Assembly (NCBI GenBank): GCA_023957015.1
Contig: JAMLHR010000018.1
Location: 1-50,966 of the forward strand
Source: Thermomicrobiales bacterium
Lineage (GTDB): Bacteria; Chloroflexota; Chloroflexia; Thermomicrobiales; UBA6265
Length of the DNA stretch: 50,966 nt
Direction of reading: 5' to 3'
Part shown: one piece after another, positions 8,598 to 16,973 of the stretch
How the letters are laid out: each line of letters starts with the position of its first letter
How positions within the stretch are numbered: position 1 is the first letter of the stretch
Notes under the pieces: model-generated
The model's database searches: none
What the model saw: the letters and a program-made list of their open reading frames with translations, nothing else
What the model was told of the DNA's origin: nothing
Made by a program: the position numbers and the translations under genes

Positions 8598-8624
8598 ATC
8601 AGGGCTCCAGCCGGAACATACAGC

Positions 8625-8654
8625 AAAGGCGGCGGGAACAACCCCGCCGCCTTT
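8625..8654 (-). terminator. Terminator after the L25 gene
   Basis: AAAGGCGGCGGG (8625-8636) and CCCGCCGCCTTT (8643-8654) form a perfect 12-bp stem with a 6-base loop. On the minus strand the stem ends in TTT, 35 bases beyond the L25 stop. Confidence 0.7.
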
Positions 8655-8688
8655 GTGTACACCAAAAGCTGGTTGTGATGCCAGAGGA

Positions 8689-9321
8689 TTACTCCTCTTC
8701 GGCCTCGGTGGCGGCTTCCTCGGCTACTGCCTCAGCTTCGCCTTCCTCGCCCTCAGTCGGCTCGGCCTCAACGGCCTCGGCAACGACGGAAGCGATAACG
8801 GTCTCGGCATCGGTGATGAAAGTCACCTTGTCGATCGCTGGCAGATCGCCGACGGTGATGGTGGCACCAACCTCGGTGAGGCTGGACGCATCGACCACGA
8901 TGTCGCTCGGCAGATCGCTTGGCAGCGCCTCGACCTCGATCTCATTGATCGCATGCTGAACCACGCCACCATTGACGTCCGGTGTGTGCTGCAGCACCAC
9001 GGTCACGTTCTGGCGCAGAACCACCTTCATGTTTGGTGCGAAGAAATCGATGTGCAGGATATCCTGGCGCACCGGATCGCGCTGAACTTCACGGATCAGC
9101 ACTGGCTGGGATCCGCCATCCCACTTCAGGGTGAAGATGGTGGAGTGACCATGTGTCATGAAGAATTTGTTGAACTCGCGTGAATTGACGGAGACGGAGA
9201 TGGTTCCGTCAACAACCGGTCCGTAAACAACGCCCGGGGTGAGCCCCGCGCGACGCAGTGTCTTGACCTTCTTGCCGTGAACATCCCGCGGCTCGGCCAT
9301 CAGAATCAGCTCATTTGCCAT
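8689..9321 (-). CDS. rplY: 50S ribosomal protein L25/general stress protein Ctc
   Basis: The 210-residue protein binds 5S rRNA in the large ribosomal subunit. The N-terminal L25 domain (1-about 90) reads LMAEPRDVHGKKVKTLRRAGLTPGVVYG and RDPVRQDILHIDFFA. The C-terminal TL5/CTC beta domain (about 95-185) includes GGVVQHAINEIEVEALPSDLP. An acidic Glu/Ala-rich tail (about 185-210) follows, as in many CTC-form proteins. I start at 9321 because AGTAGGAG stands upstream at a normal distance; an in-frame codon 42 bases earlier would add residues absent from the family. A 7-bp hairpin (9384-9400) lies upstream. Confidence 0.95.
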   Translation of the reverse strand: MANELILMAEPRDVHGKKVKTLRRAGLTPGVVYGPVVDGTISVSVNSREFNKFFMTHGHSTIFTLKWDGGSQPVLIREVQRDPVRQDILHIDFFAPNMKVVLRQNVTVVLQHTPDVNGGVVQHAINEIEVEALPSDLPSDIVVDASSLTEVGATITVGDLPAIDKVTFITDAETVIASVVAEAVEAEPTEGEEGEAEAVAEEAATEAEEE

Positions 9322-9383
9322 GAGTGAACTCCTACTTCCTGAAACGCTTGCGGTTGGGGCCACATCAAAGGCACCAAAACCAC

Positions 9384-9400
9384 CGCGCCACCATGGCGCG
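9384..9400. repeat. Small GC-rich hairpin upstream of rplY
   Basis: CGCGCCA and TGGCGCG form a 7-bp stem with a 3-base loop in the 106-base gap between the M23 gene stop and the rplY start. There is no T-run. It could attenuate read-through from the M23 gene; the role is unknown. Confidence 0.35.
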
Positions 9401-9427
9401 CAACGAGAGCGAGTGTACCACGTGATG

Positions 9428-10294
9428 CTAGTGAACGAGCGGAATCAGCGCGAAAACGAATGAAGCGGTTTGACCATTGGACTGGATGGCGTGCATGGTC
9501 GGATTGATCGCTGGTACCCAAACCGGCGAATCCGCATCGGGAGGCAGCACCTGATACCAGAGCGAGGTGGCGTTGGCACCGACTCCTTCGCCGGCCTCTG
9601 CATCCGCCCAGACATCAAGAAGCGGCATCGTGGTACCCGCTGGTAGGCGGGCGGAGGTGACGTGTTTCGGTTCGCGTGGCGCGGTGAAGTAGAGCAGGGG
9701 ATCGCGCGCATTGGCGGGCACCATCACCTCGGCGTCCGCCGGAATACCCATGCGGTGGGTGATGACGTGCAGCGGATTGCGCCATCCCATTGCGCTTGGA
9801 TGTTCCGGTGCATCAATCGGCCAATATCCGGGTCCGGGCGGGCAATTGGGTCCACAGGTGAAGTTGTAGCGGGGAGAATCGCCATTCACCTCTGGCGTGG
9901 TGTAGAAGGTGCGCAGCTCGAAGTGGAGATGACTGCGCAGGTTCTCTCGGTAGAGCACCGTACCGATGCGATCACCACGGTTGACCTGCTGTCCGACCTC
10001 GACATTAAGCGTGTAATCGAGGTGACCGTATTGGGAGTAGAGATCATCTCCATGCCGGATCAACACTACCGGACCGGGATAATCGAATCCTGCATAGACG
10101 ACCTGGCCCGCAGCGGTGGCATAGACCAGTGCGCCAGCGGCGTCCGCGTACTCGACATACCAGTTCTCGCCGGTATGCCATAGCCCGGGGTAGAAGAGCG
10201 CGTTCTCCACGGCGTAGCCGTGACGGATGTAGCAACCGTCGCCTGGCACGCGATCCGGGAGACCCAGCGGATATTGGAACAGCCAGTCGTCCAT
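9428..10294 (-). CDS. M23 (LytM)-family peptidase-like protein with altered zinc site
   Basis: The protein (288 residues from this start) has the LytM/M23 beta fold: WHTGENWY at about residues 39-46, GQVVYAGFDYPGPVVLIRHGD, YSQYGHLD with His91, and the SHLHFEL motif with His122/His124. M23 endopeptidases cut peptidoglycan cross-bridges using zinc held by HxxxD and HxH. Here the HxxxD motif reads HTGEN, so the aspartate ligand is an asparagine. No signal peptide or membrane segment is visible. The start at 10294 has GGAGG six bases upstream; an earlier ATG 21 bases upstream lacks one. It may be inactive, a binding protein, or a variant enzyme. Confidence 0.75.
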   Translation of the reverse strand: MDDWLFQYPLGLPDRVPGDGCYIRHGYAVENALFYPGLWHTGENWYVEYADAAGALVYATAAGQVVYAGFDYPGPVVLIRHGDDLYSQYGHLDYTLNVEVGQQVNRGDRIGTVLYRENLRSHLHFELRTFYTTPEVNGDSPRYNFTCGPNCPPGPGYWPIDAPEHPSAMGWRNPLHVITHRMGIPADAEVMVPANARDPLLYFTAPREPKHVTSARLPAGTTMPLLDVWADAEAGEGVGANATSLWYQVLPPDADSPVWVPAINPTMHAIQSNGQTASFVFALIPLVH

Positions 10295-10407
10295 GATGAC
10301 CTCCATGGTCCCCATTGTAGCGACGATCTCACGTAGTGTCGGGTTTCATATCCGGCGGCAATATCGGTACTGCGCCTGTGAGTTGTCCGCGTTCAGAGGA
10401 TCGACCC

Positions 10408-11382
10408 TTACTTCCGCGTCTCTCGCAGTCGACTGAGCAACGCTGGCGTGATCGACAGACCAACTTGCTGATACGCCCGGAACAGTGCCCCGTAGACCGG
10501 TGCGAACTGCGGCTGACGAACGATGGTCTCAGGCCAGAGCTCTTCGAGCTGATCCGAAAACGAGGCCGTTATGCGTTCCGATCGAAATACACCACCTGTC
10601 GGGTAGACATCGACCAACTCGCCGGCAGTGTGGATTTGCCGGATCGTTGCCACCGCCATCTCTGCGAGCAACACTCCGGCGCGATCAACAATGCTCGCGG
10701 CGACGGCGTCGGTGACAGCGAGTTGAGATACATCCCCGGCGATGCTCGAAACTTCGTCCCGGCGAAAATTCGCACCGTAGATCACGCCAACGATGTGGCG
10801 AATCGTTGCCAGCCGGTAATGATCCAGCACAAAGGGGAGGAGTGCCGTTTCTGGTCCGCGCCCATCCACCGCCTTGGCGGCAGCCTGCAACGCCTGTAAT
10901 CCGATCCACCAGCCGCTGCCCTCATCGCCCATCAGATAACCGAGTCCACCAGCCTTGCCTTCGACGCCAGTTTTGTTGATGCCATAGCTGATGCTGCCAC
11001 CACCGGCAATGACCACCACACCCGGTGCCCCGGCCGATGCGCCAGCCAGGTTGCCAGCGACATCGTGATCAATCCAGATATGCTCTGGCTGCAGCACCTC
11101 GCGCACGATTCGTTCAAAGATCGGTGTGGCCTGAAGTTCGCGCGGCGCACTGGTCAACCCCATGCCCACGCTGACGATCGCTTCCGCGGCAATCGTTGTC
11201 TGGGACAACGTCGACGCGATGGCGGAATGGATCGCCTCCCGATTGCGCTCATAACCGTGTGGACCGGTGATGTGATCGCAGGCTGAACCTGTTCCCATCG
11301 CCATGACAACGCCGGTTTCATCGGCCAGGATCGCGGTGGTGCTCGTCTGCCCACCGTCGATACCAAGGTAGTAGTGGGTCAT
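10408..11382 (-). CDS. BadF/BadG/BcrA/BcrD-type ATPase family sugar kinase (N-acetylhexosamine kinase-like)
   Basis: The 324-residue protein has the actin-like ATPase fold of the N-acetylglucosamine kinase group. Phosphate-1 is YYLGIDGGQTSTTAILAD at the N-terminus, the catalytic segment is IWIDHDVAGNLAGASAGAPG, phosphate-2 is GVVVIAGGGSISYGI, and a conserved GGLGYLMGDEGSGWWIG follows. The family phosphorylates N-acetylglucosamine and related sugars, or activates other enzymes. The start overlaps the nanE stop by four bases (ATGA), so the two are translationally coupled. Next to an N-acetylmannosamine-6-phosphate epimerase, the substrate is probably N-acetylmannosamine or N-acetylglucosamine (inference). 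Confidence 0.85.
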   Translation of the reverse strand: MTHYYLGIDGGQTSTTAILADETGVVMAMGTGSACDHITGPHGYERNREAIHSAIASTLSQTTIAAEAIVSVGMGLTSAPRELQATPIFERIVREVLQPEHIWIDHDVAGNLAGASAGAPGVVVIAGGGSISYGINKTGVEGKAGGLGYLMGDEGSGWWIGLQALQAAAKAVDGRGPETALLPFVLDHYRLATIRHIVGVIYGANFRRDEVSSIAGDVSQLAVTDAVAASIVDRAGVLLAEMAVATIRQIHTAGELVDVYPTGGVFRSERITASFSDQLEELWPETIVRQPQFAPVYGALFRAYQQVGLSITPALLSRLRETRK

Positions 11383-12083
11383 TGAGCACGCAGCTTCTGT
11401 GATTGGCTGATCATGTAGCGTGTGATCTCCATTGGATTCGTGATCGCCGTGCCAACACAGACGCAGTGTGCTCCGAGATCGAATGCCCGCGCGATCTGTT
11501 CCGGATGCCAGAACCGCCCCTCGGCGTAGACCGGTACGGGGCTATGTGCGGTGAACCAGGCGAGCGTTGCGAAGTCGGGTTCCGGCAGATCGGAGGCGGT
11601 CTCGGCAGTATAGCCAGCCAGCGTGGTACCGACAGCATCGCAGCCTGCCGCCAATGCACCCTCCAGATCGTCTGGTCGGGCGCAATCGCCAAATGCAAGG
11701 GCACCCGCAGCATGAATGGCCGCCACGGAATCGACCAGTGATTCCCCACCGGGGCGGCGACGATTCGTCGCGTCCAGCGCGATCATCGGTGCACCTGTCG
11801 TGAGTAGTTCGCGCGTATCCCGCAGCGTTGGTGTGATCCGAACGTCGCTGTCCTCGTAATCCACCTTATAGAGCGCCAGGCAAGGGAGAGACGTGGCCTG
11901 CATTACGGCGCGGGTATCGGTCGGACCGTTAACGCGGATCGCGGCCGCACCGCCGAACTCGGCCGCGCGTGCCATGAGCGCCATCGCCTCCGGCCCCCGC
12001 AGTGGATTCCCTTCTCTAGCCTGGCAAGAGACAATTAACCGTCCGCGAAGATGCTCGAAGAATGATGTCTGATGGGTGGACAT
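11379..12083 (-). CDS. nanE: Putative N-acetylmannosamine-6-phosphate 2-epimerase
   Basis: The 234-residue TIM-barrel protein matches NanE, which converts N-acetylmannosamine 6-phosphate to N-acetylglucosamine 6-phosphate in sialic acid and amino-sugar catabolism. Landmarks are GRLIVSCQAREGNPLRGPEAMALMA near the start, AAAIRVNG, LYKVDY, PMIALDATNRRRP, CDAVGTTLAGYT, PVYAEGRFWHPEQIARAFDLGA and CVCVGTAITNP. The start at 12083 is preceded by AGGCGGAA. It overlaps the downstream kinase gene by four bases. No NanA lyase or deacetylase is in the window, so the upstream sugar source is unknown. Confidence 0.85.
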   Translation of the reverse strand: MSTHQTSFFEHLRGRLIVSCQAREGNPLRGPEAMALMARAAEFGGAAAIRVNGPTDTRAVMQATSLPCLALYKVDYEDSDVRITPTLRDTRELLTTGAPMIALDATNRRRPGGESLVDSVAAIHAAGALAFGDCARPDDLEGALAAGCDAVGTTLAGYTAETASDLPEPDFATLAWFTAHSPVPVYAEGRFWHPEQIARAFDLGAHCVCVGTAITNPMEITRYMISQSQKLRAQ

Positions 12084-12397
12084 TGATGTTCCGCCTAACT
12101 CTAATCCCACTTGCGTTCGGGTTTTCTGGTCGTTGCGCCCAAATCATATCGCATGGTCGTGCTCGTACAAACTTGACGAAAGGCGCGGGCGACAAATACC
12201 ATGTAGCAATCTCAAACAGAGGCAACGGCGCCTCCCGGGATAGCCATCAGGAATTATGGTATCCGGGAGTTACTCCGGATTTCAGCGTACCCTAGTCTCT
12301 GCCGTTGTGCGACTGGGGCCGTGTCTTCATTGATGGTTCGACCTGACAGATGCTCTCCTCCTGTGGGAGGGGTGGGGAACATACGGAGGTGCCTTCT
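12084..12397. promoter_or_regulatory. Divergent promoter region between nanE and the Dpp permease operon
   Basis: No gene is seen in these 314 bases. On the minus strand TTGTAC (12165-12170) and TATGAT (12143-12148), 16 bases apart, form a plausible nanE promoter. On the plus strand TTGACG (12173-12178) and TACCAT (12197-12202), 18 apart, could drive the permeases. An inverted repeat ATCCGG/CCGGAT (12261-12266 and 12275-12280) lies downstream of the latter and could be an operator. The GGAGGT at 12385-12390 sets the permease start. The two promoter -35 elements nearly touch, suggesting shared control. Confidence 0.45.
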
Positions 12398-13345
12398 GTG
12401 GGCCGATATCTGATACGGCGGCTCTTGATCTCTGTGATCACGTTGCTGTTCATTAGTTTCATCATATATGCGGTGTTGTTCATGGCACCTGGTGATCCGC
12501 TGGGCGAACTCGCGGCCAATCCAAACGTATCGCCGGAGGTACGTCAGCGCATCCGTGCAAGTTACGGTTTGGATGATCCGCTCTACATCCAGTACTTCAA
12601 ATGGGCCAAGGCCTACTTTATCCAGTTTGACTGGGGAACCAGTTTCGTTAGTCGTATGCCGGTGATGGATTACATCCTGCCGCGTGTCTGGACATCCCTC
12701 CAGATCGGCGGTACGGCCTTCATCATTGGTGTGATGATCGCGATTCCGGTAGGCGTGGTTTCGGCCATCAAGCAGTACAGCCTGTTTGATAACCTGGCCA
12801 CCACGTTCGCCTTCATCGGCTTCTCGGTTCCGACCTTCTTCTCTGGTCTGATCCTGATCCTGATCTTCAGCGTGAAGTTGGGATGGTTGCCGTTTATCTA
12901 CAACTCGAATCCGCCCAGTTGGCAGGATGCGGTGAAACAGAGCATCATGCCGATCACTGTGTTGGCATTGTTCACATCGGGTCAGCTCATCCGCTACGTG
13001 CGTGCCTCCATGCTGGAGACGATCAATCAGGATTACGTGCGCACCGCTCGGGCCAAAGGTCTGAAGGAGAGCGCCGTCGTGATTGCGCACGCAATGCGCA
13101 ACGCCATGATTCCGGTGATTACGATTATTGCCCTGCAGATTCCGGGACTGGTCGGTGGTGCCGTGATTACGGAGCAGGTGTTCCTGATCCCAGGTGCCGG
13201 TTCCGCGCTCATCAACGCGATCAAGGCCAAGGATATCCCGGTGGTTATGGCCATCACGTTTGGCGTGGCGATTTTGGTGGTGGTGTTCAACGTCCTCGCC
13301 GATATCATCTACGCTGTACTCGATCCACGCATCAAGCTGAAGTAG
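12398..13345 (+). CDS. Dpp/Opp-type ABC transporter permease (DppB-like)
   Basis: The 315-residue inner-membrane permease has six predicted hydrophobic segments. It carries the DppB N-terminal signature (GRYLIRRLLISVITLLFISF), then FMAPGDPL, and the EAA loop DYVRTARAKGLKESAVV that contacts the ATPases. I start at the GTG at 12398, six codons after the end of an upstream possible ATG frame region, because GGAGGT lies eight bases before it and the protein then begins exactly where family members do. It pairs with the DppC-like gene 31 bases downstream. No ATPase genes are adjacent; substrate is probably peptides or glycopeptides. Confidence 0.9.
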   Translation: MGRYLIRRLLISVITLLFISFIIYAVLFMAPGDPLGELAANPNVSPEVRQRIRASYGLDDPLYIQYFKWAKAYFIQFDWGTSFVSRMPVMDYILPRVWTSLQIGGTAFIIGVMIAIPVGVVSAIKQYSLFDNLATTFAFIGFSVPTFFSGLILILIFSVKLGWLPFIYNSNPPSWQDAVKQSIMPITVLALFTSGQLIRYVRASMLETINQDYVRTARAKGLKESAVVIAHAMRNAMIPVITIIALQIPGLVGGAVITEQVFLIPGAGSALINAIKAKDIPVVMAITFGVAILVVVFNVLADIIYAVLDPRIKLK

Positions 13346-13376
13346 CCGATCAGCCTTAACTTCCGGAGGAGTTTCA

Positions 13377-14381
13377 ATGGCCGCACCATCCGCAACACCG
13401 CAGACGCTGGCTACAGCCGGCGATGCGCTCAGGAACAGCCGAAAGCAGCGCTCCCTTTGGGGCGATGCCTGGCGTCAGTTCCGGCGTCACAAGCCCGCCA
13501 TGGTCGGGTTGACGATTCTGACTACATTCATCCTCTTTTGTTACGTTGGCATTTTCTTCTGGGACATGCCGGTTAACTCTCCGTACGTCTATCAGACGAA
13601 CGTACCGATCTGGGGCTACTCTGAAGGCTTCAGCGTGGTAACCATGAAGGATGAGAAGACCTTCCACCCGCTTGGTACGGATGAGATGGGTCAGGACATG
13701 ATGGCGCGTCTCATGTTTGCCGGTCGGATCTCGCTATCCGTCGGTATCATGGCCGCGTTGATCTCGATTGCTGTCGGTACCGCCATCGGTGCAGCGGCGG
13801 GTTTCTACGGCGGGTTCATTGATAGTGCGCTCATGCGTATCACTGATATGTTCTTAAGTTTGCCGACCTTACCATTGCTGTTGCTGATCACGTTCCTGTT
13901 CGGACCGACTATCAAGAAGTGGTCAGACAGAACCTTTGGCAACCAAAACATCGGTACATTCCTGCTCATTGTGGGTGTGATCTCGATGCTGGCCTGGATG
14001 CCGACGACGCGGCTTGTACGCGCCAGCTTCATGTCGGTGAAAGAGAAGGAGTTCGTGGAGGCCGCCAAGTCCATTGGTGCCAGGGAGCGTTCGCTGATCT
14101 TCAAGCAGATTCTGCCGAATGTGCTTAGCCCGATCATCGTGGCCGCGACCTTGCAGGTCGGTGCCTCGATCATCACCGAGTCCTCGCTGTCCTTCCTTGG
14201 TCTCGGCTTCCCGTTCGATGTTCCCACCTGGGGCCAGATGCTCTATACGGCCAAGGATCTGATGCAGGCTGATCCCAAGCTGGCACTGTTGCCAGGCTCG
14301 ATGATCTTCTTCACCGTCTTGGGTATCAACTTCATCGGTGACGGTTTGCGAGACGCCCTCGATCCGCGCAAGACGAACTAA
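13377..14381 (+). CDS. Dpp/Opp-type ABC transporter permease (DppC-like)
   Basis: This 334-residue permease is the partner of the DppB-like protein. An N-terminal cytoplasmic stretch includes WRQFRRHKPAMVGL, the OppC-N pattern. A first membrane helix, a periplasmic insert (PLGTDEMGQDMMARLMFAGR) and five further helices follow. The EAA loop reads EFVEAAKSIGARERSLIFKQILP. GGAGGAG eight bases upstream fixes the ATG. The gene ends before a strong bidirectional hairpin, so the operon stops here. The likely binding protein is about 1 kb further on, beyond an oppositely oriented hicAB pair. Confidence 0.9.
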   Translation: MAAPSATPQTLATAGDALRNSRKQRSLWGDAWRQFRRHKPAMVGLTILTTFILFCYVGIFFWDMPVNSPYVYQTNVPIWGYSEGFSVVTMKDEKTFHPLGTDEMGQDMMARLMFAGRISLSVGIMAALISIAVGTAIGAAAGFYGGFIDSALMRITDMFLSLPTLPLLLLITFLFGPTIKKWSDRTFGNQNIGTFLLIVGVISMLAWMPTTRLVRASFMSVKEKEFVEAAKSIGARERSLIFKQILPNVLSPIIVAATLQVGASIITESSLSFLGLGFPFDVPTWGQMLYTAKDLMQADPKLALLPGSMIFFTVLGINFIGDGLRDALDPRKTN

Positions 14382-14410
14382 GAGCGTCCGCGATCAGTTT
14401 GAGAGGTAAA

Positions 14411-14450
14411 GGAATACGGACTCCGATCATTCCATCGGAGTCCGTATTCC
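14411..14450. terminator. Bidirectional terminator hairpin between dppC-like and hicB genes
   Basis: GGAATACGGACTCCGAT (14411-14427) and its exact complement (14434-14450) form a 17-bp stem around a 6-base loop. It sits between convergent genes. On the minus strand TTT follows the stem; on the plus strand the tail is not T-rich. Confidence 0.75.
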
Positions 14451-14467
14451 GTTGTACTCCTTGTTGC

Positions 14468-14905
14468 CTACGGATTTGCCGGTCTTCCCGGATTATTGGG
14501 CCGTAGTCGATCAATGTCTTCCTGAAAGAACATGACGGTGCGGTTGAACCGTTCACCAATGCCTCGGCTTTGGGCAATGGCACGAACCCGTCGTGCGGAA
14601 ATACCAAGGATACGGGCGACATCGTTTGCGGTGAGGTTCGGTACTCCAACCGGGAACGCTGCTTGTGCCCAGTCTGGGACTCCCCTCGATGGCGGGCGAG
14701 CCGGAGCTGGAATGGGATCACCATGCTCCATGGCCATGTGCATCCAAAGATCAAACACTTCTCGTGCGACCTCGCCGATCTCCTGCAGAGATTCAGCTGA
14801 GCCCATACAACCTTTGAGATCGGGGAAGATTACCAGCCATTCATCTGGAGAATCGGGATCGGGTGTAACCACAAACGGATAGTTATTCATCGTGGGAGTG
14901 GACAT
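14468..14905 (-). CDS. hicB: HicB-type antitoxin with a C-terminal helix-turn-helix domain
   Basis: The first 60 residues follow the partial RNase H fold of HicB: YPFVVTPDPDSPDEWLVIFPDLKGCMGSAESLQEIGEVAREVF with the typical FPDLKGC turn. After a proline-rich linker, residues about 92-137 read LTANDVARILGISARRVRAI, then FFQEDIDRL, an excisionase/MerR-like HTH that should bind its own promoter. HicB neutralises HicA and represses the operon. I start at the ATG at 14905, with GAGAGG seven bases upstream, rather than a GTG two codons earlier. It follows hicA by 35 bases. Confidence 0.75.
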   Translation of the reverse strand: MSTPTMNNYPFVVTPDPDSPDEWLVIFPDLKGCMGSAESLQEIGEVAREVFDLWMHMAMEHGDPIPAPARPPSRGVPDWAQAAFPVGVPNLTANDVARILGISARRVRAIAQSRGIGERFNRTVMFFQEDIDRLRPNNPGRPANP

Positions 14906-14940
14906 TCTCACACCTCTCTCGATCTGGTGTTAGATCGCGA

Positions 14941-15189
14941 CTAATTCTCTCTATCCGCGCTATCGATTTCCTGAAGTAGCATACGCAGATAGACTCTCTT
15001 CACTGTCTTCCCGTTAACCGTGCCGATAGTAAAACTACTATGAGTTACGGGATTCCGAACCACCATATGGCTCCCTTTGCCTTGACGCCACTCCCATTCC
15101 AGAAACTCCATGACAACGATGAGATCTTTGACTGTGAAATCCACCGGGAGAGTTCTCATCCGATCAAGTATGCGTTCAGCATTGGGCAC
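14941..15189 (-). CDS. hicA: HicA-type mRNA interferase toxin
   Basis: The product is 82 residues from the GTG at 15189, which has AGGA ten bases upstream; a TTG 33 bases earlier would give 93. It begins with ERILDRMRTLPVDFTVKDL, as in the longer HicA subgroup. It then has the double-stranded-RNA-binding-like core with the catalytic GSHMVVRNP, SSFTIGTVNGKTVKRVYLRMLL. The histidine in GSH is the expected catalytic residue. HicA cleaves mRNA when not bound by HicB. Order toxin-antitoxin is standard for hicAB. It reads away from the ABC binding-protein gene and shares its upstream region. Confidence 0.75.
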   Translation of the reverse strand: MPNAERILDRMRTLPVDFTVKDLIVVMEFLEWEWRQGKGSHMVVRNPVTHSSFTIGTVNGKTVKRVYLRMLLQEIDSADREN

Positions 15190-15239
15190 GGCTGATATTC
15201 CTATTCGGTTTGTTGTCGCCAAACACAGAGGTGACAGAC

Positions 15240-15264
15240 AAACTATACCATGGGGGAATAGTTT
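15240..15264. promoter_or_regulatory. Inverted repeat between hicA and the binding-protein gene
   Basis: AAACTAT (15240-15246) and ATAGTTT (15258-15264) form a 7-bp inverted repeat with an 11-base spacer. It lies 51 bases before the hicA start on the minus strand and 83 before the binding-protein gene on the plus strand. It is a candidate HicB operator. Confidence 0.4.
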
Positions 15265-15347
15265 ATTGTTGCTCTATTCGGAAGCAACTCGAGCATTCGA
15301 TGCTATCATTTGGAAAGTATTCGAGATGACCACACAGGAGTGGCCCG

Positions 15348-16922
15348 ATGACTGTTCTTCATCCGCTCTTCGAATCAATGATTACTCGCCGCGCGGCCGT
15401 GCTCGGCGGAGTTGGTGCCGTGGCGACATTGCAGTCGCGCGCCTTCGCCCAGACGACACCGGAACCAGCGAATCCGGATGCCGTTCGCGGTGGCACACTG
15501 CGGCTCGGCGTTCAGGGTGATCCGGTCGAACTGGATCCAGCACTTGTATTGCTTGATGCTGCTGGTCTGGTGATCGAGTTCGTCTATGAGGGTCTGGTTC
15601 ACGAGGGACCCGATCTGCTGCCGGAACCACGTCTCGCGACGCACTGGGACATCTCGGAGGACGGTCTCACCTACACCTTCCATCTACGCGAGGGAGTCAC
15701 CTTCCACAACGGCCGCGCACTGGTCGCCGCCGATGTGAAGTACAGCTACGAACGCATCATGGATCCGGATACCGGATCGCCATGGGTGGGTGACACCGCC
15801 TCGATCGCCAGTATCGACGCACCCGATGACTCTACCGTTGTCATCACTCTAAACCGCCCCGATGCCAGCATCCTCAGTGTGCTGACACGTCGCGGCTTTG
15901 CGGTGGTGCCGCAAGAGGAGGTCGAGGCCAACGGGGACCTACGCCAGGTTATGGTCGGCACCGGACCGTTCACGTTCGTTGAATTTATTCCGAACGCCCA
16001 CCTTATCCTCGCGCGCAACGAGAACTACTGGTTGGATGGCCGACCGTATCTCGATGGCCTTGAGATTGAGATTGTTCCGAACGATACCGCCCGTACGACC
16101 GCCCTGGTCAGCGGCACCGTCGACATGATCGAGGCGACGCCAGCGCGTGACTACGAGCTGGTTGACAACACCGATGGGCTGACTCGTATCGGCGGCGAAA
16201 GCACCAATCTCCGTTGGATCGTCTTCAATCAGCGACGTGAGCCATGGGATCGCGTCGAAGTGCGACAGGCGGTTGCCAAGGGCATCGTGCGCCAGGACAT
16301 CATTGATGTCGCCGTGCTGGGTCACGGACAGCCGCTGGTCGGCGTTTATCCCGCCACATTCTGGGCTGGTTGGCCCGATCCCGCTCCGGCGGGCGATCCC
16401 GAGGCCGCCGCGGCCGAGCTCGCCGAGTTGGGCCTACCCGATGGGCTCATGCCAGGAATCCTGTCCTGGGCGGAGTATGACTTCCTGTTGAACACCAGTC
16501 TGGTGGTACAGGAGCAACTGAAGCAGATCGGTATCGAATCCGAGATCGAGGCCGAGCAGAATGCTACTTATCTGGAGCGTCACTTCACCGGCGACTACGA
16601 CATCGCTGTGATGGGGGCTGGCGGATATCGTGACCCGAACGACTTCCTCTTCCAGAGCTTTACGACCGATGGTTCCACCAATGCCGCTGGCTACAGTAAT
16701 CCGAAGATGGATGAGCTCCTGCTGGCCGCGATTGCTGAGAGCGATACCGAGAAGCGCCGCGATCTCTACCTGCAGATACAGGAGCTGCAGATTGAGGAAC
16801 TTCCCTGGTTGATGCTCTATACCTCCGCCAACTTCACCAGCATGAACGAGAAGGTCCAGGGCTTCGTGCACTATCTCAGTGGCAGCTTCGATAGCATCCG
16901 CGAGATCTGGTTCAGCCAATAG
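15348..16922 (+). CDS. ABC transporter substrate-binding protein, family 5 (DppA/OppA-like)
   Basis: The 524-residue protein starts with a Tat-like signal (ITRRAAVLGGVGAVATLQSRAFAQ; cleavage after AFAQ). The mature part has the family 5 pattern: GGTLRLGVQGDPVELDPA, then YTFHLREGVTFHNGRALVAADVKYSYERIMDP, GTGPFTFVEF, and FNQRREPWDRVEVRQAVAKGI. Such proteins bind peptides, sugars or nickel and deliver them to Dpp/Opp permeases. The permease pair at 12398-14381 on the same strand is the natural partner, though hicAB lies between. AGGAG eight bases upstream supports the start. Confidence 0.9.
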   Translation: MTVLHPLFESMITRRAAVLGGVGAVATLQSRAFAQTTPEPANPDAVRGGTLRLGVQGDPVELDPALVLLDAAGLVIEFVYEGLVHEGPDLLPEPRLATHWDISEDGLTYTFHLREGVTFHNGRALVAADVKYSYERIMDPDTGSPWVGDTASIASIDAPDDSTVVITLNRPDASILSVLTRRGFAVVPQEEVEANGDLRQVMVGTGPFTFVEFIPNAHLILARNENYWLDGRPYLDGLEIEIVPNDTARTTALVSGTVDMIEATPARDYELVDNTDGLTRIGGESTNLRWIVFNQRREPWDRVEVRQAVAKGIVRQDIIDVAVLGHGQPLVGVYPATFWAGWPDPAPAGDPEAAAAELAELGLPDGLMPGILSWAEYDFLLNTSLVVQEQLKQIGIESEIEAEQNATYLERHFTGDYDIAVMGAGGYRDPNDFLFQSFTTDGSTNAAGYSNPKMDELLLAAIAESDTEKRRDLYLQIQELQIEELPWLMLYTSANFTSMNEKVQGFVHYLSGSFDSIREIWFSQ

Positions 16923-16973
16923 ATCCTGCCACCTGTGTCAGACGCCACCCATGTCAGGGGGCGCTGCCGATGG

